Source of the DNA: Citrus sinensis
Lineage: Eukaryota > Streptophyta > Magnoliopsida > Sapindales > Rutaceae
Assembly: GCF_022201045.2 (NCBI RefSeq)
Contig: NC_068558.1
Coordinates: 48,897,501-48,961,500, forward strand
Reading direction: 5' to 3'
Length of the DNA stretch: 64,000 bases
The notes below the pieces were generated by a model. It searched no databases. It was not told where the DNA came from and saw only the letters and a list, made by a program, of their open reading frames with translations. Within the stretch, counting starts at the first letter, position 1. Every line of letters begins with the position of its first letter. Position numbers and translations under genes: made by a program. Shown in pieces: positions 10,935 through 23,834 of this stretch.

Positions 10935-13280
10935 AGGTATGGTTGCGCCCCTTGTTACTATGCCAAGTGTTAAAGATCTGAAAGTTTTTACATTACCCAA
11001 GCAGAGAACAGAACTTTTTAATATTTCCAAGGAAATAAGAATATCTTTTGTTTACAACTAAGAGATTAAAGTTTGTTCATCCCCGACATGAACTAGTCTT
11101 CCCATGAAATGGCTGGCATTACTGGTTTAAACATATCATCATTTGTTAGAAAACACTACATCTCAATAGTAGCATCTCTTTGATATCATGTTTATGAAGC
11201 AAAGATCATTTGCGGAATTCATGCTGAAGCCCCAGCTACATTAGAAAATTCCCTTTTCCATTTTTTTAAAAATATATTTCCCTACCTGTTATTTTGTGTT
11301 TTTTGCCCTCCCACTTCACACCTACTTAGCTATGCGCGATGCAAGGTTGAATGTCTATGCATTCCTAAGTGTAATTCACTAACTGGGCTGTCTCTGCGCT
11401 GTCCCATAACGGAGCAAGTCATCTCAATTGGGCATTCCCCACCCATATCAACTGAAGGCCCAAATGTGAGTTGATCTTACAACCCTTATTTACCATCACC
11501 AGTATAGCGCCTTTATTTTTGCCTTAAATAAAGCAGCCAGGAGCCTTTTTGCCTTTGTCTGAGCCCCCGAGGACAACCACACTTCATTTAACTAAAGTGT
11601 TTTTGAAGCTTAGAAATCTGATCATGTAGCTGCCATTGTATACGTTATCGTGTGTGATGTAGACGTGCGTTAAGATTTTAATGAATGGGCTGTTTTGTGG
11701 GCTCTACAGCCCTCTCAATAAATTCTTGACACAAGTCCTGCTGCGCTCCAAATCATGCGCGATAGAATGCATAAGATCCGTACTTGAGCTTAACTCCCTT
11801 CCACCTGAATTGAAAAAATTACCTTAACCAACACTTTGACACGACGATGATAATACAAAAGTGTTACCCTTCAAAGACAAAAAAAATAAGAAAAAAGGAG
11901 GGATCTGTAACCTGATAGATTGATGCCTTCTTCTGCTTACATTTTCCTTTTCGGAAAGGAAGGTTCAAGTCGGGTTAAAGTCATGCCGCAAATTGATGTA
12001 CGAAAGTGGGTGAAAATTGATTTTGCTTTTACTATGACATATGAATAATAATCTTGGTCCGGTCTCAGCCACTGCAAAGCCAACAAGTGCTGCCTAATAA
12101 TCTAAAATCTATTTTTATACTTAGCATAGAATAATTTGGCCAGATTATTCTTTCCTTGGAGACATACATAAAAATCATTTGTCGTCCAAGAAAATAAAGC
12201 ACAGAACAATTTTGCAAGATCGGGGCCCTCAACGCACTAAGGGGTCGCACAACTTTCCATTCTAGAGAAAAGAGGACACCCGTCCAAAGTTGTTTATCTG
12301 ATTTTTCAACGGATTTGCATAAGCCTCCACTGACAAAGCAATAAGATATTATAATAAAATATTGTTTTACATTTTTTTTTTCTTCCATTCCTTCAACCAA
12401 TGATTAGATTGGATGAACAATCCCTTGTTTATTTCTATAAATCGACGCTATCTTGTCTCATTCAAAGACAGAGACACGAGGGAGATTTTATGAATTTCCT
12501 TGATATCCAAACTCATTTTTCAAAACTTTCTATGCCGAGGGGGTGGATGCTAGCTACAGGCTACAGCCCACAGCGATCAATGACGAAGAAAAAGTATCAC
12601 ATGACAAAAATTTATGATTCTTTTTAGATGTGGCCGTCAATACACTATGAAGATAATGAGTAATCATGAAAGTTGCCCAACCCAACTCGTAGTGATTCAT
12701 GTTAGATTAAAAGTGGATGTCACTCAAAATATAATGAACGGGTATGATCACTTTGTTGGGAGTAATGCAATGAATTTAATTACTTTATATTTAAACTTTA
12801 CCAGTTGTGGTGTAATATGTAAATTAAAAAGGCATTATTCTTGGCTGTCTCCTTATGGAGCATCCAATGTTCGATGCTTTACATCCCCACTCCTGACAGC
12901 CGGACCGGAGAGATTAGACGCCCCATCTTTGATTGTTAAGATATAATCATCATATTTTTGTGTATAGTGTGAAGCAGAAGATCACACAAAGATCGTTGTA
13001 TAACTGTCCTCCTCATTATTGATTGTAAGTAATGTCATTCATTTAATTTATTTTATGTTTTGTAATTGAGTGGTTAATTGTTCGAGTGGTTGAGCTTTAA
13101 TCTTATATATTAAAGATTTTATGACTGTGTCCACCAACTGAATAAACAATCGGCTTTAGAAAGCACGACAAAAATACCCATCCTGGAGTATAATTTCTTA
13201 TTAAATTAAATTATAAAGAAAAGGGGGATCGGTTTTTCATTCGTTAGTATATATATCTTTTATTATTATTATTTGTTTTT

Positions 13281-13296
13281 GGGGGGGGGGGGGGGG
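13281..13296. repeat. Poly-G tract (16 G)
   Basis: Sixteen consecutive G residues in otherwise AT-rich DNA, directly after a T-rich stretch. Such tracts are rare in plant intergenic DNA and are also common sites of length error. Confidence 0.9.
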
Positions 13297-14158
13297 CTTA
13301 GGGCTTACATCTTCTTGTTGTGGCCTTCACATCATGATAACCACCTCGCTATGGAAAACCATAATATAAAAAAATCAGCACTAAATTGGATATTTGTATG
13401 ATGATATACGATAAGCTAATCTCAATCAACCATATATTCTCCAAATTTTGGCTAGACCTTATTGAGTTCAAATGTACACTCATAAAACTACTAAAAATAC
13501 TAACAAGTAAGTAATTTAACACATTTATTTCGCTTAATTACGTTATTGTATTTAATTCAGATAAGTAATTATATTTTTAACGCTTTGTTGAGTCATATAG
13601 AATGCTTTATAAGGAAGCCATTTTCAAAACATATTTATATTTTTACATAAAAACAATAATATCAAGAAAAATGTTGTGTGCCAAAATTCAGAACCTTGAC
13701 CTGTTTTTTTTTTTCCCCTTAATACTATATGTAAATGATTTATCTCAATACTGACCATGAAAGATGAGTCTCTTGAAACTTGAACTCATTTTGTTCCAAA
13801 ATACACTCTTGGTTTGATTGACGGCTAAAGGGTAATGTAATTAGTAATAAGATTACTTTAAGATATTCTTCAAAATACACAGACTAAACGAATACTTGAT
13901 TTAAAATATAAAGATTAAATAAATATTTATCTCATTATAATATCATTTAATAAATAAGTGTCATATTGTCACTTAAATGAAATATTATAATATTATTTGA
14001 CAAATCTATTCAAACATTGATATCAAATACTCTAACCACTGTTTCCTTGTTTAATATATTATGCACATACATAATTTTAAAAATAAAATTACGGTGATGG
14101 AACTCATAGTCTCCATTTGCATCCCATGTTGATAGTCTAGACTCCAGATAGTGGATGA

Positions 14159-14241
14159 AAAAAAAAAGAAAGAAAGAAAGAAAAAGGACGACGATTGAAT
14201 CATCATCAATAAATGTTTGTTGTTGTTGTTGTTGTTGTTGC
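14159..14241. repeat. AAAG-rich and (TTG)n microsatellites
   Basis: An A/AAAG-rich run (about 14159-14186) is followed 30 bp later by (TTG)n from about 14216 to 14240. The poly-Cys and poly-Gln open frames here are products of the repeat, not genes. Confidence 0.85.
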
Positions 14242-15209
14242 TGCGATCCTTGTTCTTCTTCTCTCCTCAATTATCTTCAAGTATCTTTTAGTCTAAGCAA
14301 GCACAAAGCTGCTGCTTCCAATTCTGCATGCAAAAATCATAATTCCTCACTTTATGAAAAAGAAGAAAATTGATTTGTTACTCACTCCCGTGTTAGTTAT
14401 ATTGGTCGTGGCAAGGTTAAGACAATAAAAATATTTGTTAAACGGTCTCAATCCGTCATAATTTAAGTTCATTTGTGCAATTAAGGCCAAGGGTTGGTAC
14501 CACATTTCATATTATTTAGCGGTCCCTGTTCGGTGGAGTCACTACTTATGATCACTTAAACCAAAACCAAAATGATCAAATACCGATCGCTAGCTTCCAT
14601 GCATATTAAATAGATTCCATTACTTGGTGTAACAAGAATTGGATACTTATCACTTTCTCATTATTAATAATTGATAGACCATTCATTGGCTTTCACCAAA
14701 ATCTAATTTTCAACTTAACCAGATTCAATTGCATATACATATATTAATATATATATATATAGACACTAGATAGCATTCAACTGATTTTTTTTTTTTTTTT
14801 AATTTTTTCATTTACGTAAACTCTCCACGCAGTGGTTCCTCTAGCGAGGTGGTGGTGGTTAGCTATTGTCTCATATGGGCCTTCGTGATTGGACAAAACG
14901 GGTCGCTTTTAGAGTTGGTAAATGCAAGTGGTCCCACCTTTTTTCATTTATCAGGGGCCCATTTGGACTGCATTTAGGCCCAACTGCTCCTCACGTGGGC
15001 GGTATACTGGCATTCCAAAATTTGCACTGCATGCTTCTTCAGCTGGCTTGCATATATTTTTCACTCTCGAGTAAAAAAAACCCGTGCGTTGCGTTGTCTT
15101 GTTTATTGTCTAATGCGTATTCCTTGCAGGGTAAAACGACAGTAAAATTTATAGAGACATTTTAAATGTAGGTTGAAGATTGGATGGTATATAATAAGAT
15201 TTCTTCTTC

Positions 15210-15210
<1 letters not shown>

Positions 15211-15240
<30 letters not shown>
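15211..15240. repeat. (ATT)n microsatellite
   Basis: About ten uninterrupted ATT units preceded by a TTC-rich run, in intergenic DNA. Confidence 0.95.
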
Positions 15241-15244
<4 letters not shown>

Positions 15245-15699
15245 ACTAAACAAATAAATTGAGTATCTTGTGATAACAGCATTAAAACTAATCATTTTCA
15301 CGAAAATAATGACGCGGCATAAAATAGTAATTGTAGCCCATCGAAGACCCGATACTGTATTTCACAATGCATAATTCCACTGAGAAAAGAGTGAAAATTA
15401 AGCAGATTAATTTGAATTTAAACCTCAACATCCATGATTACTACCATGATGGCGGGTTTGACCAAAGGTGCTTTTATGCTTGGAGTCAAGAGCAAGGCAA
15501 AAGCCACCATCCATATATCATCATTAATCTACATCATATTTTTAAAAATGACATTCCATATTTGTTATTTTTGTCACCATTGTCCAATACATGAAAACTA
15601 AAATATAAAAAGCAAAATCAAATTATAGAGCTTCAGCTTCGTAGATTTGTCGATTTTAAGTACGTAGTCCATTGTGAAAACAAACAAATTTTGGTTTAT

Positions 15700-17819
15700 T
15701 TTTCAGAGTCATTTACGTTTTTAGCCTTCATATTTTTCAGAGTCGTACGCGCATACGCATGGTAAATGATAATAAGGAATCTGGGACTTGCAGCCGACAG
15801 CGCCCATAATCTCTCGCGCACTATCTCAACGAAAAAAGTACACCCAACAACAACTCCTCCTCAACAGAGAGACAGAAAGAGAGAGAGGAAGAGGGCAGCC
15901 ATTTATTTTATCAACATTTTCCAAATATTGGCTACTGACTCTGACGATGATGGTTAAGCGTGAAGCCTCTGCAGGCGTCAGTCACACACAAAGACAGAGC
16001 TGAAATAAATTATTAAGAAAAAGGCTAAAGAAGTGACGTAGCAATTGCAGTGGAATTCACAATTCAGCAGCAGCAGCAGAGACTTTTCTTCATCACGAAG
16101 GCACAGGGCTCTCTCTATTTCTTTACTCTGTTTCATTCATTCAAGATGGGCCCATCAAAAACACAAAACCCACCCGTCACGTATTCTCCTCTCCCATTTC
16201 CATTTCCACTTCCACTTCCACAGTCAGACAACAACAGTATTGTAAAAAGTTCTGTCTCTCTCTCTCTCTCTCTCTCTCTGCCCGCCCGTTTGAGAATTTG
16301 CTTCTTCAAAATAATAATAATAATGGGTCGGTGCTAGATAACGATTTCGGGGTCTCTTTTTTGGCTGTCAAAAGATACCCACTTTGATAAAAGTCCTTGT
16401 TTTCGCTTTTCTTTTTTCCTTGGTTTTTTTTTTTCATTTTTTGGTGAGCAACATCTTTGACAATTGACATTGAAGAAAAAAAAAACTAAACTTGGTTCTT
16501 GAGTGTTGCTGATACGACGTTGAAGGAGAGGTTTTCAATTAGTACCCGACAAAAAAAATAGAAGAAAAAAAAAAAAGCAAATAATCCAATCCAATTTAGT
16601 TTTTTCGGAATTTTCTATGTGGCCTTTCACAAAATCAAGATTGGCAAGGCTTGAATGTGGTTCAAAGACATCCTCGTCAGTCATCAAGTTGATCCTTGTT
16701 TAGTCTTTGTTCATGGTTAAAAGGCTTGAAGGTGAATTTTTTGAGCTATGATATGTAGTTGTGAGTTCTGATGATGAAAAATAATTGGTCTTTCGTTGAA
16801 GGGACGATCAAATTATCAAAAAGCCTTTTGCTGGTGAGAGGTTTGAGGCAAAAGCAGGTTTTGATACCTTGCCATCCAATGAAAGCTTGTTAAGCTTTCG
16901 CTTTACCCTGCGTGGTGATTGGAAATTCGAATATTATTTGATAGTTAACATCTATCTGCAGTTACTTTTGCTATTCTTCTTGACCATTCCGAGTAACTTA
17001 AGGTATGTATTATTTTTTTATTTCCAAAATAATTAGTTTCAGAACAGATGGGGTTGGGAATTGTATGAACAAAATTTAAGCACTTTGATAAGTTGGAAAA
17101 CAGATCATTTTTAAGGCAATGCAAATATGATGATGTACGAAGTGGATGTGTCGTGTATCGCATTCTATTCTGGTGTTGATTGTTCTGTGGTGATCTCGTG
17201 TTGTTAGCATGTTTTCATGTTTCCAGTAATTCTGCTTATATTTTACTTACCCCTCTAGATTCTGAAATGATTATACCTGTTGGCGATTCAGCTTGAATGA
17301 GAACTCTTTAGTGAACATGCATCCTGTCACCTCGTGGGAGCTTATGTAAAATAGCTGAACTAGAAAACCATACTTGTAACCGCAATAGTTTACATCTTCT
17401 GTGTTTCTTTGCATGCGGTTCATTTTTCTCTTATTTTTATGATCTGATGCTGTCATTTCAGAACCATCAAACGTCCTCTAGTATGGTCAGAAAATATTTT
17501 TCATTGAACTTTAATGATTCTCTTGCTTTGTATGCATGCGTGTGAATGAGCGAAGGAGAAAGGGAGGGGGTGGGCTGCATCATCGCATTATTAAAACTGC
17601 ATCCTTTCATCCTTTTGAGTTGTTTGCAGTCTCATGTGAATTATCTTGTCCTTCTCTACATCAAATCAGTGATCATTGATGAGGAGGAAGCCTTTTGGAT
17701 CTTTCAGTTCTTGCGTTAGAAGCGGTATTCTGTGTGAACTGTTTCGTCGGATTTTCTTTATCTAGGGAAAGAATTTGGTGAGGAGAGCATAATTACTTCA
17801 AAGAATCATTCTGATCATT
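15700..17819 (+). promoter_or_regulatory. Promoter and long 5' leader of the TRM/DUF4378 gene
   Basis: Upstream of the ATG at 17820 lies about 2 kb without coding sequence but with leader-like composition: A-rich and C-rich stretches, TTCCAC/TTCCAT repeats at 16195-16225, and a (TC)n run at 16253-16279. The pattern fits a transcribed leader, perhaps with a 5' UTR intron, but I cannot fix the transcription start or the splice sites. CT-rich leaders are common in broadly expressed plant genes. Confidence 0.45.
16253..16279. repeat. (TC)n microsatellite
   Basis: An uninterrupted TC run in the presumed leader of the downstream gene. Confidence 0.9.
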
Positions 17820-20800
17820 ATGGGGAAAAAATCACAGAGACGCTCTGTGCGATATGAGAAAGATCAGTTAGGCTGTATGTGGGGCTTCATAAGCATTTTC
17901 GACTTCCGTCATGGTCGATTTACTCAGAAAATGCTTTCAGATAGGAGGCGTACTGGCAAACTTGCATCTGGTAAGAACTCTGTCTAAGATCAACAAGATT
18001 TGAAAGATTATTGCCCTCTCAAAAGCAGATGCCAAGTCTCTTTAAGTGCAGAGAGATAGTAGTAATAACATGCAGGAATTTTTCGGCTACTTGTTGCTAC
18101 TTAATCTTCTCTAAATTGATGTCAGTTATGGAAAAAAATTATCCATATATATGTGGAGTGTTTTTTAGTCATTAATGACAGACAATAGGTTGTGATTAAT
18201 CAAGTTAATCAAATAGTATTTTCACTCTTATTTGTTGAATCCCTCTTGCAGGTGCTCGAGTTCCAATCAATAAGCTTGACATGTTGACTTGGATTGACAA
18301 TAATGAAGGAACCTTTGTAAGTATTTTCGATTTACACAAATTTAAGTGTTTCTTTTGCTCCTTTTATTTTCTAAATGCTTATTGCATTACTACTGGGTGA
18401 ACTGTTTTGATGTCAATTGACACTATTTTATGTGTTTCAGGATGGTGAAGAGAGTAGAAATGCGGCAGCTAATGCTGGTAAGCCAAGTGTGAAGAAACTC
18501 ATGGACGAAGAGATGATCAATGAGCAAGACACCCAGAACAAGATAAACAATGCTGAAGCAGAACCAAAGAATTCTCATTTGGAACAGGGAAGCCCTAGAA
18601 AGAAGGCAAGCAAAAGAATGAGAAAAACTCGGAAGAAAAGCTGTGATAGCATCAATGATTTAGATGCCTCTGAAAGTTTAAGTGCCGAACAGCCCTTTCA
18701 TGAGAAATCGGAGCATCAACATACAAGTAGCCTTGATATAGACAAGGTAATGGAAGAGTTCTGCCACCAGATCCATCAGAAAAGTATAAGTTATATGAAT
18801 CATGAACAGCCAGGTGAACTTCACAGGCGATTACACCAGAAGAATCCTGATTTTGAAGAAAAATTGAGGGAAGCTATCAAGTTGTTAATAAGTCAGAAGC
18901 TCGTTAAAGGTAAACAGCATTCAGAAGATGGGCCAATCCACCTCTCCAAAGAGCTTATGGATGCTCTTCAGATTTTGGGTTCGGATGGTGAAATGTTTGT
19001 GAAATATCTACAAGACCCAAATTCACTGTTGGTCAAATGCGTTCAAAACTTTCCAGATGCACAATTGGACAAAGACGAGGACTCCACTTCACTCGCAGGA
19101 TCCACTTTGTCAGAGCAGGAGATGGGTAATAATAGACAATCTGATGAGCTTGTCAATCATAAACAGAGAAGGTTTTTCAGGAGAAAGGTCAAGTCTCAGG
19201 AAAGACGCCCACCAAATGGAGAAAAGAGACCTCAAGATTCAAATAGGATTGTTATTTTGAAGCCTGGACCAACAGGCTTCCAAAACTCTGGAGCTGAGAG
19301 CACTGTTGGCTCATCACCAGAATCTCATTATGTCCTCGGAAATAATGGGCCGAATGAGAGAATTGGTTCCCACTTCTTTCTCACAGAAATTAAAAGAAAG
19401 TTGAAATATGCAATGGGAAAAGAGCAGCATAGTAGTCAAAAAGGGGATTCTTATGAGTGTCAAAAGCTGGGAGATAGAGACAGAGGCATTAAGGAGAATG
19501 CTGGAATAAACTCTCCAACTAAAGACCATTTCTTTATTGAAAAAATTGCTAGACCTGTTGGTGTTAAAAATGTGGACAAGACTGGCAAGCTAAAGGACAG
19601 TGAATTAGGTTCAGGACACAGAAGTGCTGATTTACCTAAGCAAAGGGTATCTAGTATCTATATTGAGGCCAAAAAACATCTCTCTGAGATGCTAGGCACT
19701 GGGGATGAAATTCTTGATTCTTCTAGCAGATATGTTCCGAAAACCCTTGGAAGAATTCTCTCTCTTCCTGAATACAACTACTCTCCTGTTGGCAGCCCGG
19801 GAAGAAACTGGGAGGATGGCTTTGTAACTGCACAGATGAGATTTGTTAACTCAGACAAGTATCAGAAGGTGAATGACAACTCATCATCTCTGAACCAAGA
19901 GAGCCCGAGCTGTCATCTAGGTCAAACAACAAAAAGTTTGGAGACTCAGCCATGCATTTCTGATGACAACTCTGACTATAAAATAGAAACCCCTACCTTC
20001 AATTCAACTATCGTGGTTGAGCAGATTCATGATAATGAAGTGAAAGAAACCTCTTGCTCTGATGGAGATGACAGGAACTCTATAGGTATGGTGTAGTCAA
20101 TTAAACAATTTATGGTAACAAGCATATTGATATATCCTTATCCCTGTGTTCAAATTCTTTATTACTTAGCCTTCCATAAAATATCTGCAGGAGAGATGGA
20201 AATTATAAAAACAAATGAAATTGTAGTCCTGGAGGAGAGCAATGTCTTGGATGCTTCCTGCCAACCAACCTGTGCTTCCAGTATTAAAGACAATGACCAT
20301 AACAGTGATGAGTCTGAAATATGTAATGAACAAAATTGCAGACGTATAAAAGAGGTAACATCACATTAGGGTACATGTATGTTGTTCTGCCCCATTGTTT
20401 ATCTCTTTTCATCTTGTGGATCATTTTCTTCTGCTTCCAGGAGCTGGAGTCATCTGAAGATAACCAACTCCCTTCTTCTCCATTAGCATCTCCATCAAAC
20501 TCTTCGACCACCAAGAAGGTTGACGATCAAGAGACAGCTATTGACGTATTAGAGCGCCCAAGTCCTGTTTCTGTTCTTGAGCCGCTATATATTGAGGATG
20601 ATGTTAGCCCTGCAAGCACCAGATCCCTTGCTGGTAGGGTTTATATGAAGTGTTTAATATATTTTTATCCAATACTTATTGCTGAGTTTATTTTGACACT
20701 ACTTTTGGGTTGATTTGTTAATTCACTTACAAATCTTCAGGTGATATACCGATGGAACCACACCGAATTCAATTTGAAGAACATGCCTCTTCTGCTGTAG

Positions 20801-21438
20801 TTCCAAGCATCCAAATGAAAAGTTCCGTGGACAAAGAATCAGTTTTTGAGTATGTAAAGACTGTGGTACAAGCCTCTGACTTGAATTGGGATGAAGTTTG
20901 TATGAAATCACTTTCTACAGACCAGCTTCTAGACCCCTCATTGTTTGAAGAGATAGACTTCTTACCCAACCAGCTCTGTTATGAACAGAAACTCCTGTTT
21001 GATCTTGTTAATGAAGTTCTCATGGAGATTTGTGGGCACTATTTTGGTTGCTCACCTTGGGTATCATTTGTTAAACCCTACATCCGGCCTGTCCCGGACA
21101 AAAAAAACTCCCTTTGTGAGGTTTGGGAAGGAGTCCTATGGCATCTCATCCCACTGCCACTGCCTCATACACTAGACCAGACTGTCAGAAAAGACATGGC
21201 TAAATCTGGAACGTGGATGGACCTTCGATTTGATACTGATAGTACTTGTATTGAGATGGGGGATGCTATTCTTGAAGAATTGATGGAAGACATCATATTA
21301 AGCTGTGTAAATGAAAGTCCTGAAGGAGGATGTCCATCGGTTCTGGCTGAGTTGAAGGAAAGCGAAGGCAGCACCAACTCAGAAGATGGATGTCCACTGC
21401 TTCCAGCTGACTTGAAGGAAAACAACATCAACATCTAA
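17820..21438 (+). CDS. TRM-like protein with C-terminal DUF4378 domain
   Basis: Predicted exons are 17820-17970, 18252-18316, 18441-20085, 20191-20354, 20441-20633 and 20741-21438: 2,916 nt, 971 aa, all phases consistent. The N-terminus MGKKSQRRSVRYEKDQLG followed by CMWGFISIFDFRHGRFTQKM and the DUF3741-like block (GARVPINKLDMLTW) are typical of one branch of the TON1-recruiting-motif (TRM)/LONGIFOLIA superfamily. The middle is long, polar and poorly structured. The C-terminal DUF4378 domain starts near residue 770 (VFEYVKTVVQASDLNWDEV) and includes LLFDLVNEVLMEICG and WMDLRFDTDSTCIEMGDAIL. Known TRM proteins bind TON1 and associate with cortical microtubules to control cell shape; that role is inferred here. 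The extreme C-terminus carries a two-copy short repeat (EDGCPLLPADLKE against EGGCPSVLAELKE). Confidence 0.88.
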
Positions 21439-22446
21439 TTGTAAATCAGAATTCTGCTTTTTGTTCATGCCAATAAATTGCGAACTACCTTGCATTGGGG
21501 TACTCTCTTGAGCATCAGGTGGAGAGCAATGGCTGTGCATCAGCTCAGAGGCGGCTCATTTAGTGCTCTTGCAGTGTGATCTGGGGATCAATTTGACACC
21601 TGACTTTGCCACTGAAATCATGTAGATATACATAATCTTGTTTGTCATTTAACCATACCTGGGAGCCTTCTTTTGCACAAATCGTTAGTTGAAGGATCTC
21701 TCATGAGCAAAGAGTAACTCTGCATTGCAAGTGCTTCTTGCACCAAAAACGCTTGGTTTTCACTGCTGACGTTTCCAGAGTCGACAGAGTCAAGGCAACA
21801 ACTTGCATTTCGCTCAATAATCAATAAAAGTCCACCTATTTTATAACTTACAGAATTTGTGTGTTGATTTAGTTGAGGGTTTGTTTTCAGTTGGTTTGAT
21901 TCCATTAATTAATCGTTCATGTTTTTAGTTTTAGTTTCTTTTGTTTCTCTGATGCATTTACAAAGTTTGGAGTGTGGCGAGTTTTTTGATGTATTTCATA
22001 GGAAACGGATATCACCTTGTGTTAATATATACAATAAAAAGCTGCTGGGTGTTGAACATCGGATTATTGAGAACTAATGCAGAGAAAATAGGTTTATTGT
22101 TCCCTTTTGTTTTCCTCAAACTTGGAATACACTACTTCGGACGATGGGATGATGGTTGCATATGAACAGAAGAATAATCACCGTCTTACAACAAAGAACT
22201 ACGCCTGATATGATACAGATTTAAAAGAGTAACACAGAACATTAATTAATAAAAAAGATTTCCTCCGAAAATGAATCATCAGCTGGGAACAAATTGGAAA
22301 ATAATCAAGAGAATTATATCACCATCTATCATAAAAGGAAATCCTGTCTGTGTAGACTCAGTTTTATCAAGCATCAGACCTGGGGTCAGTATCAAATTCA
22401 ATAATAACACACAATTCCATAAATTAAGTCTTGAAGATGTGACGAG
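21439..22446. other. Convergent 3' regions
   Basis: Spacer between the 3' ends of the TRM gene (+) and the small DUF3245-like gene (-). It presumably contains both 3' UTRs. No further gene is seen. Confidence 0.6.
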
Positions 22447-23270
22447 TTATTTCTGTTTCTTCAATGCTTGTAAGGATGAAGTTGGTGGAGCTGGTCTTCT
22501 CTTTGCAAATGTACTAGTTCTGCTTTCCGAATCTTCAGCTTCATCTTCATCATTGTCACCATGGCCATCTCTAATAGAGGGAGTGGACTCCTCAGCAGTT
22601 TTGGCAGCATTTCTTTTTCCAGCATTCAAGCTGACCTGCAACTTTCTTTCAACAGGATCATTTGAGGGTCCAATTTTTGATTGGCGTGAAACTTTTGCAC
22701 CAAGTCCAAGCCTACGACAGCATGAGGAAAGTTATTCCCAACATCCTACGATGACAAAATAAATTTATAGTCAGGTTAGGATGAATATACTGACCTAGAA
22801 GGCCTGGCCTCTGGTTCTATTTCGGTTGGTTCATCCTCTGCAGCTTTGGTCATATTATCAACCCATTGTTCAGCCTGCACACCCGCCAACAACGTCAAAT
22901 ACAACAAAAAGGATCAAGGTTCAGCATAAGCAAGCGCGGACACTTTTTCTGTTGCTCTATGCATGTATACGTCTGCCCAATTGATGAAAATTTGTCCATG
23001 CATTTCGAAGTTTGGGGAGTATGCAAATATTTTATACTACCTTTTGTACAATAACTGTTTCCACAGTTTGAAGGAAAGGGCGGCGATCACTGAATAAATT
23101 GGGTCAAATCAATCTCCACAAGTTCAGAGCCCACAAAGGAGTAAGGAGTAAAACAACTGACAGCCATGTTCATTATTCAATATCATGCAATACAAACTTA
23201 CCAATTTCAATGCTTTATCCAACTTGAAAATTTGGGGAGGCCCGGTTTTCTGTTGCATCTCGGTGCTCAT
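22447..23270 (-). CDS. Small conserved protein, DUF3245-like
   Basis: Predicted coding exons are 23270-23202, 22874-22795 and 22711-22447 on the minus strand: 414 nt, 137 aa, with matching phases. The protein starts MSTEMQQKTGPPQIFKLDKA, continues through LKLAEQWVDNMTK and the block RLGLGAKVSRQSKIGPS, then VERKLQVSLNAGKR, and ends in an acidic, Ser-rich tail with a basic C-terminus (SSLQALKKQK). The AEQWVDNM and LGLGAK blocks recall the DUF3245 family of small eukaryotic proteins of unknown function; I am fairly but not fully sure of the family name. The leader seems to be spliced: a donor-like GTGAGTG on the minus strand at about 23763 suggests a first non-coding exon near 23770-23830. No function can be given. 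Confidence 0.8.
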
Positions 23271-23834
23271 AAGTACTTGCCAAACCAATGCACTTTATGA
23301 CTTCAACGACAACTCTTCCCCTGCCCCAGCGAGAAACAAAAACTTTCTCACAGTCAATTTTACAAACACTTTCCGTGCAAACCCATCTAAAATAACCCCG
23401 GGTTACTGCCCCTTTAGCAAAGCCAATAATAAAAGCTCACCACTGGCACGGACTACCGAAGGAATCTTGAAATGGCAAAGTTACAAAAGATAAACAAACA
23501 GTAATGAAATCAATAAATGTCATGATTGAATTCTAATTTATGGCACTGACACTGATCATCAACAGCAAAAATTTTAGAAAACCTTTATATGTATTATAAT
23601 TAATTAATATATGAATAACGCGTGAAATTGAATTTAATATAATTATTATGATATTATTTATTTATTATATTACTGATACAGTACTTAAAATGTGTTCTAA
23701 AATTTCTCAATCTAACAGTAGCCAAACAATTACTTTCTTCGAGTAAAATACTGAATACACTCACCTTGTCCAGTGTTTAGGCTGCAGCCATGGCTTCACA
23801 ATCGTCAACCAGAAACGAACACTTGGTTCGTTCC

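Larger units (their letters stand above)
10935..15700. other. Intergenic, no gene recognised
   Basis: About 4.8 kb between PRD3 and the leader of the TRM gene. It holds the PRD3 3' UTR, AT-rich DNA and several microsatellites. Open frames at 12065-12946 and 14866-15165 show no homology I recognise. A CACGTG palindrome lies at 14992-14997, but a lone G-box core is weak evidence of regulation. Confidence 0.55.

Noticed and set aside
12065-12946. Three medium open frames on both strands
   Set aside because: Codon content is unstructured, they overlap in opposite frames, and no family is recognisable.
14866-15165. 99-codon plus-strand open frame
   Set aside because: No homology and no gene context; the sequence looks like spacer with a lone CACGTG motif.
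23041-23089. Possible extra exon (DRRPFLQTVETVIVQK) in the DUF3245-like gene
   Set aside because: Splicing it between the 23202 donor and the 22874 acceptor creates an in-frame stop, whereas direct joining gives an unbroken KALKLAEQWVDNM.
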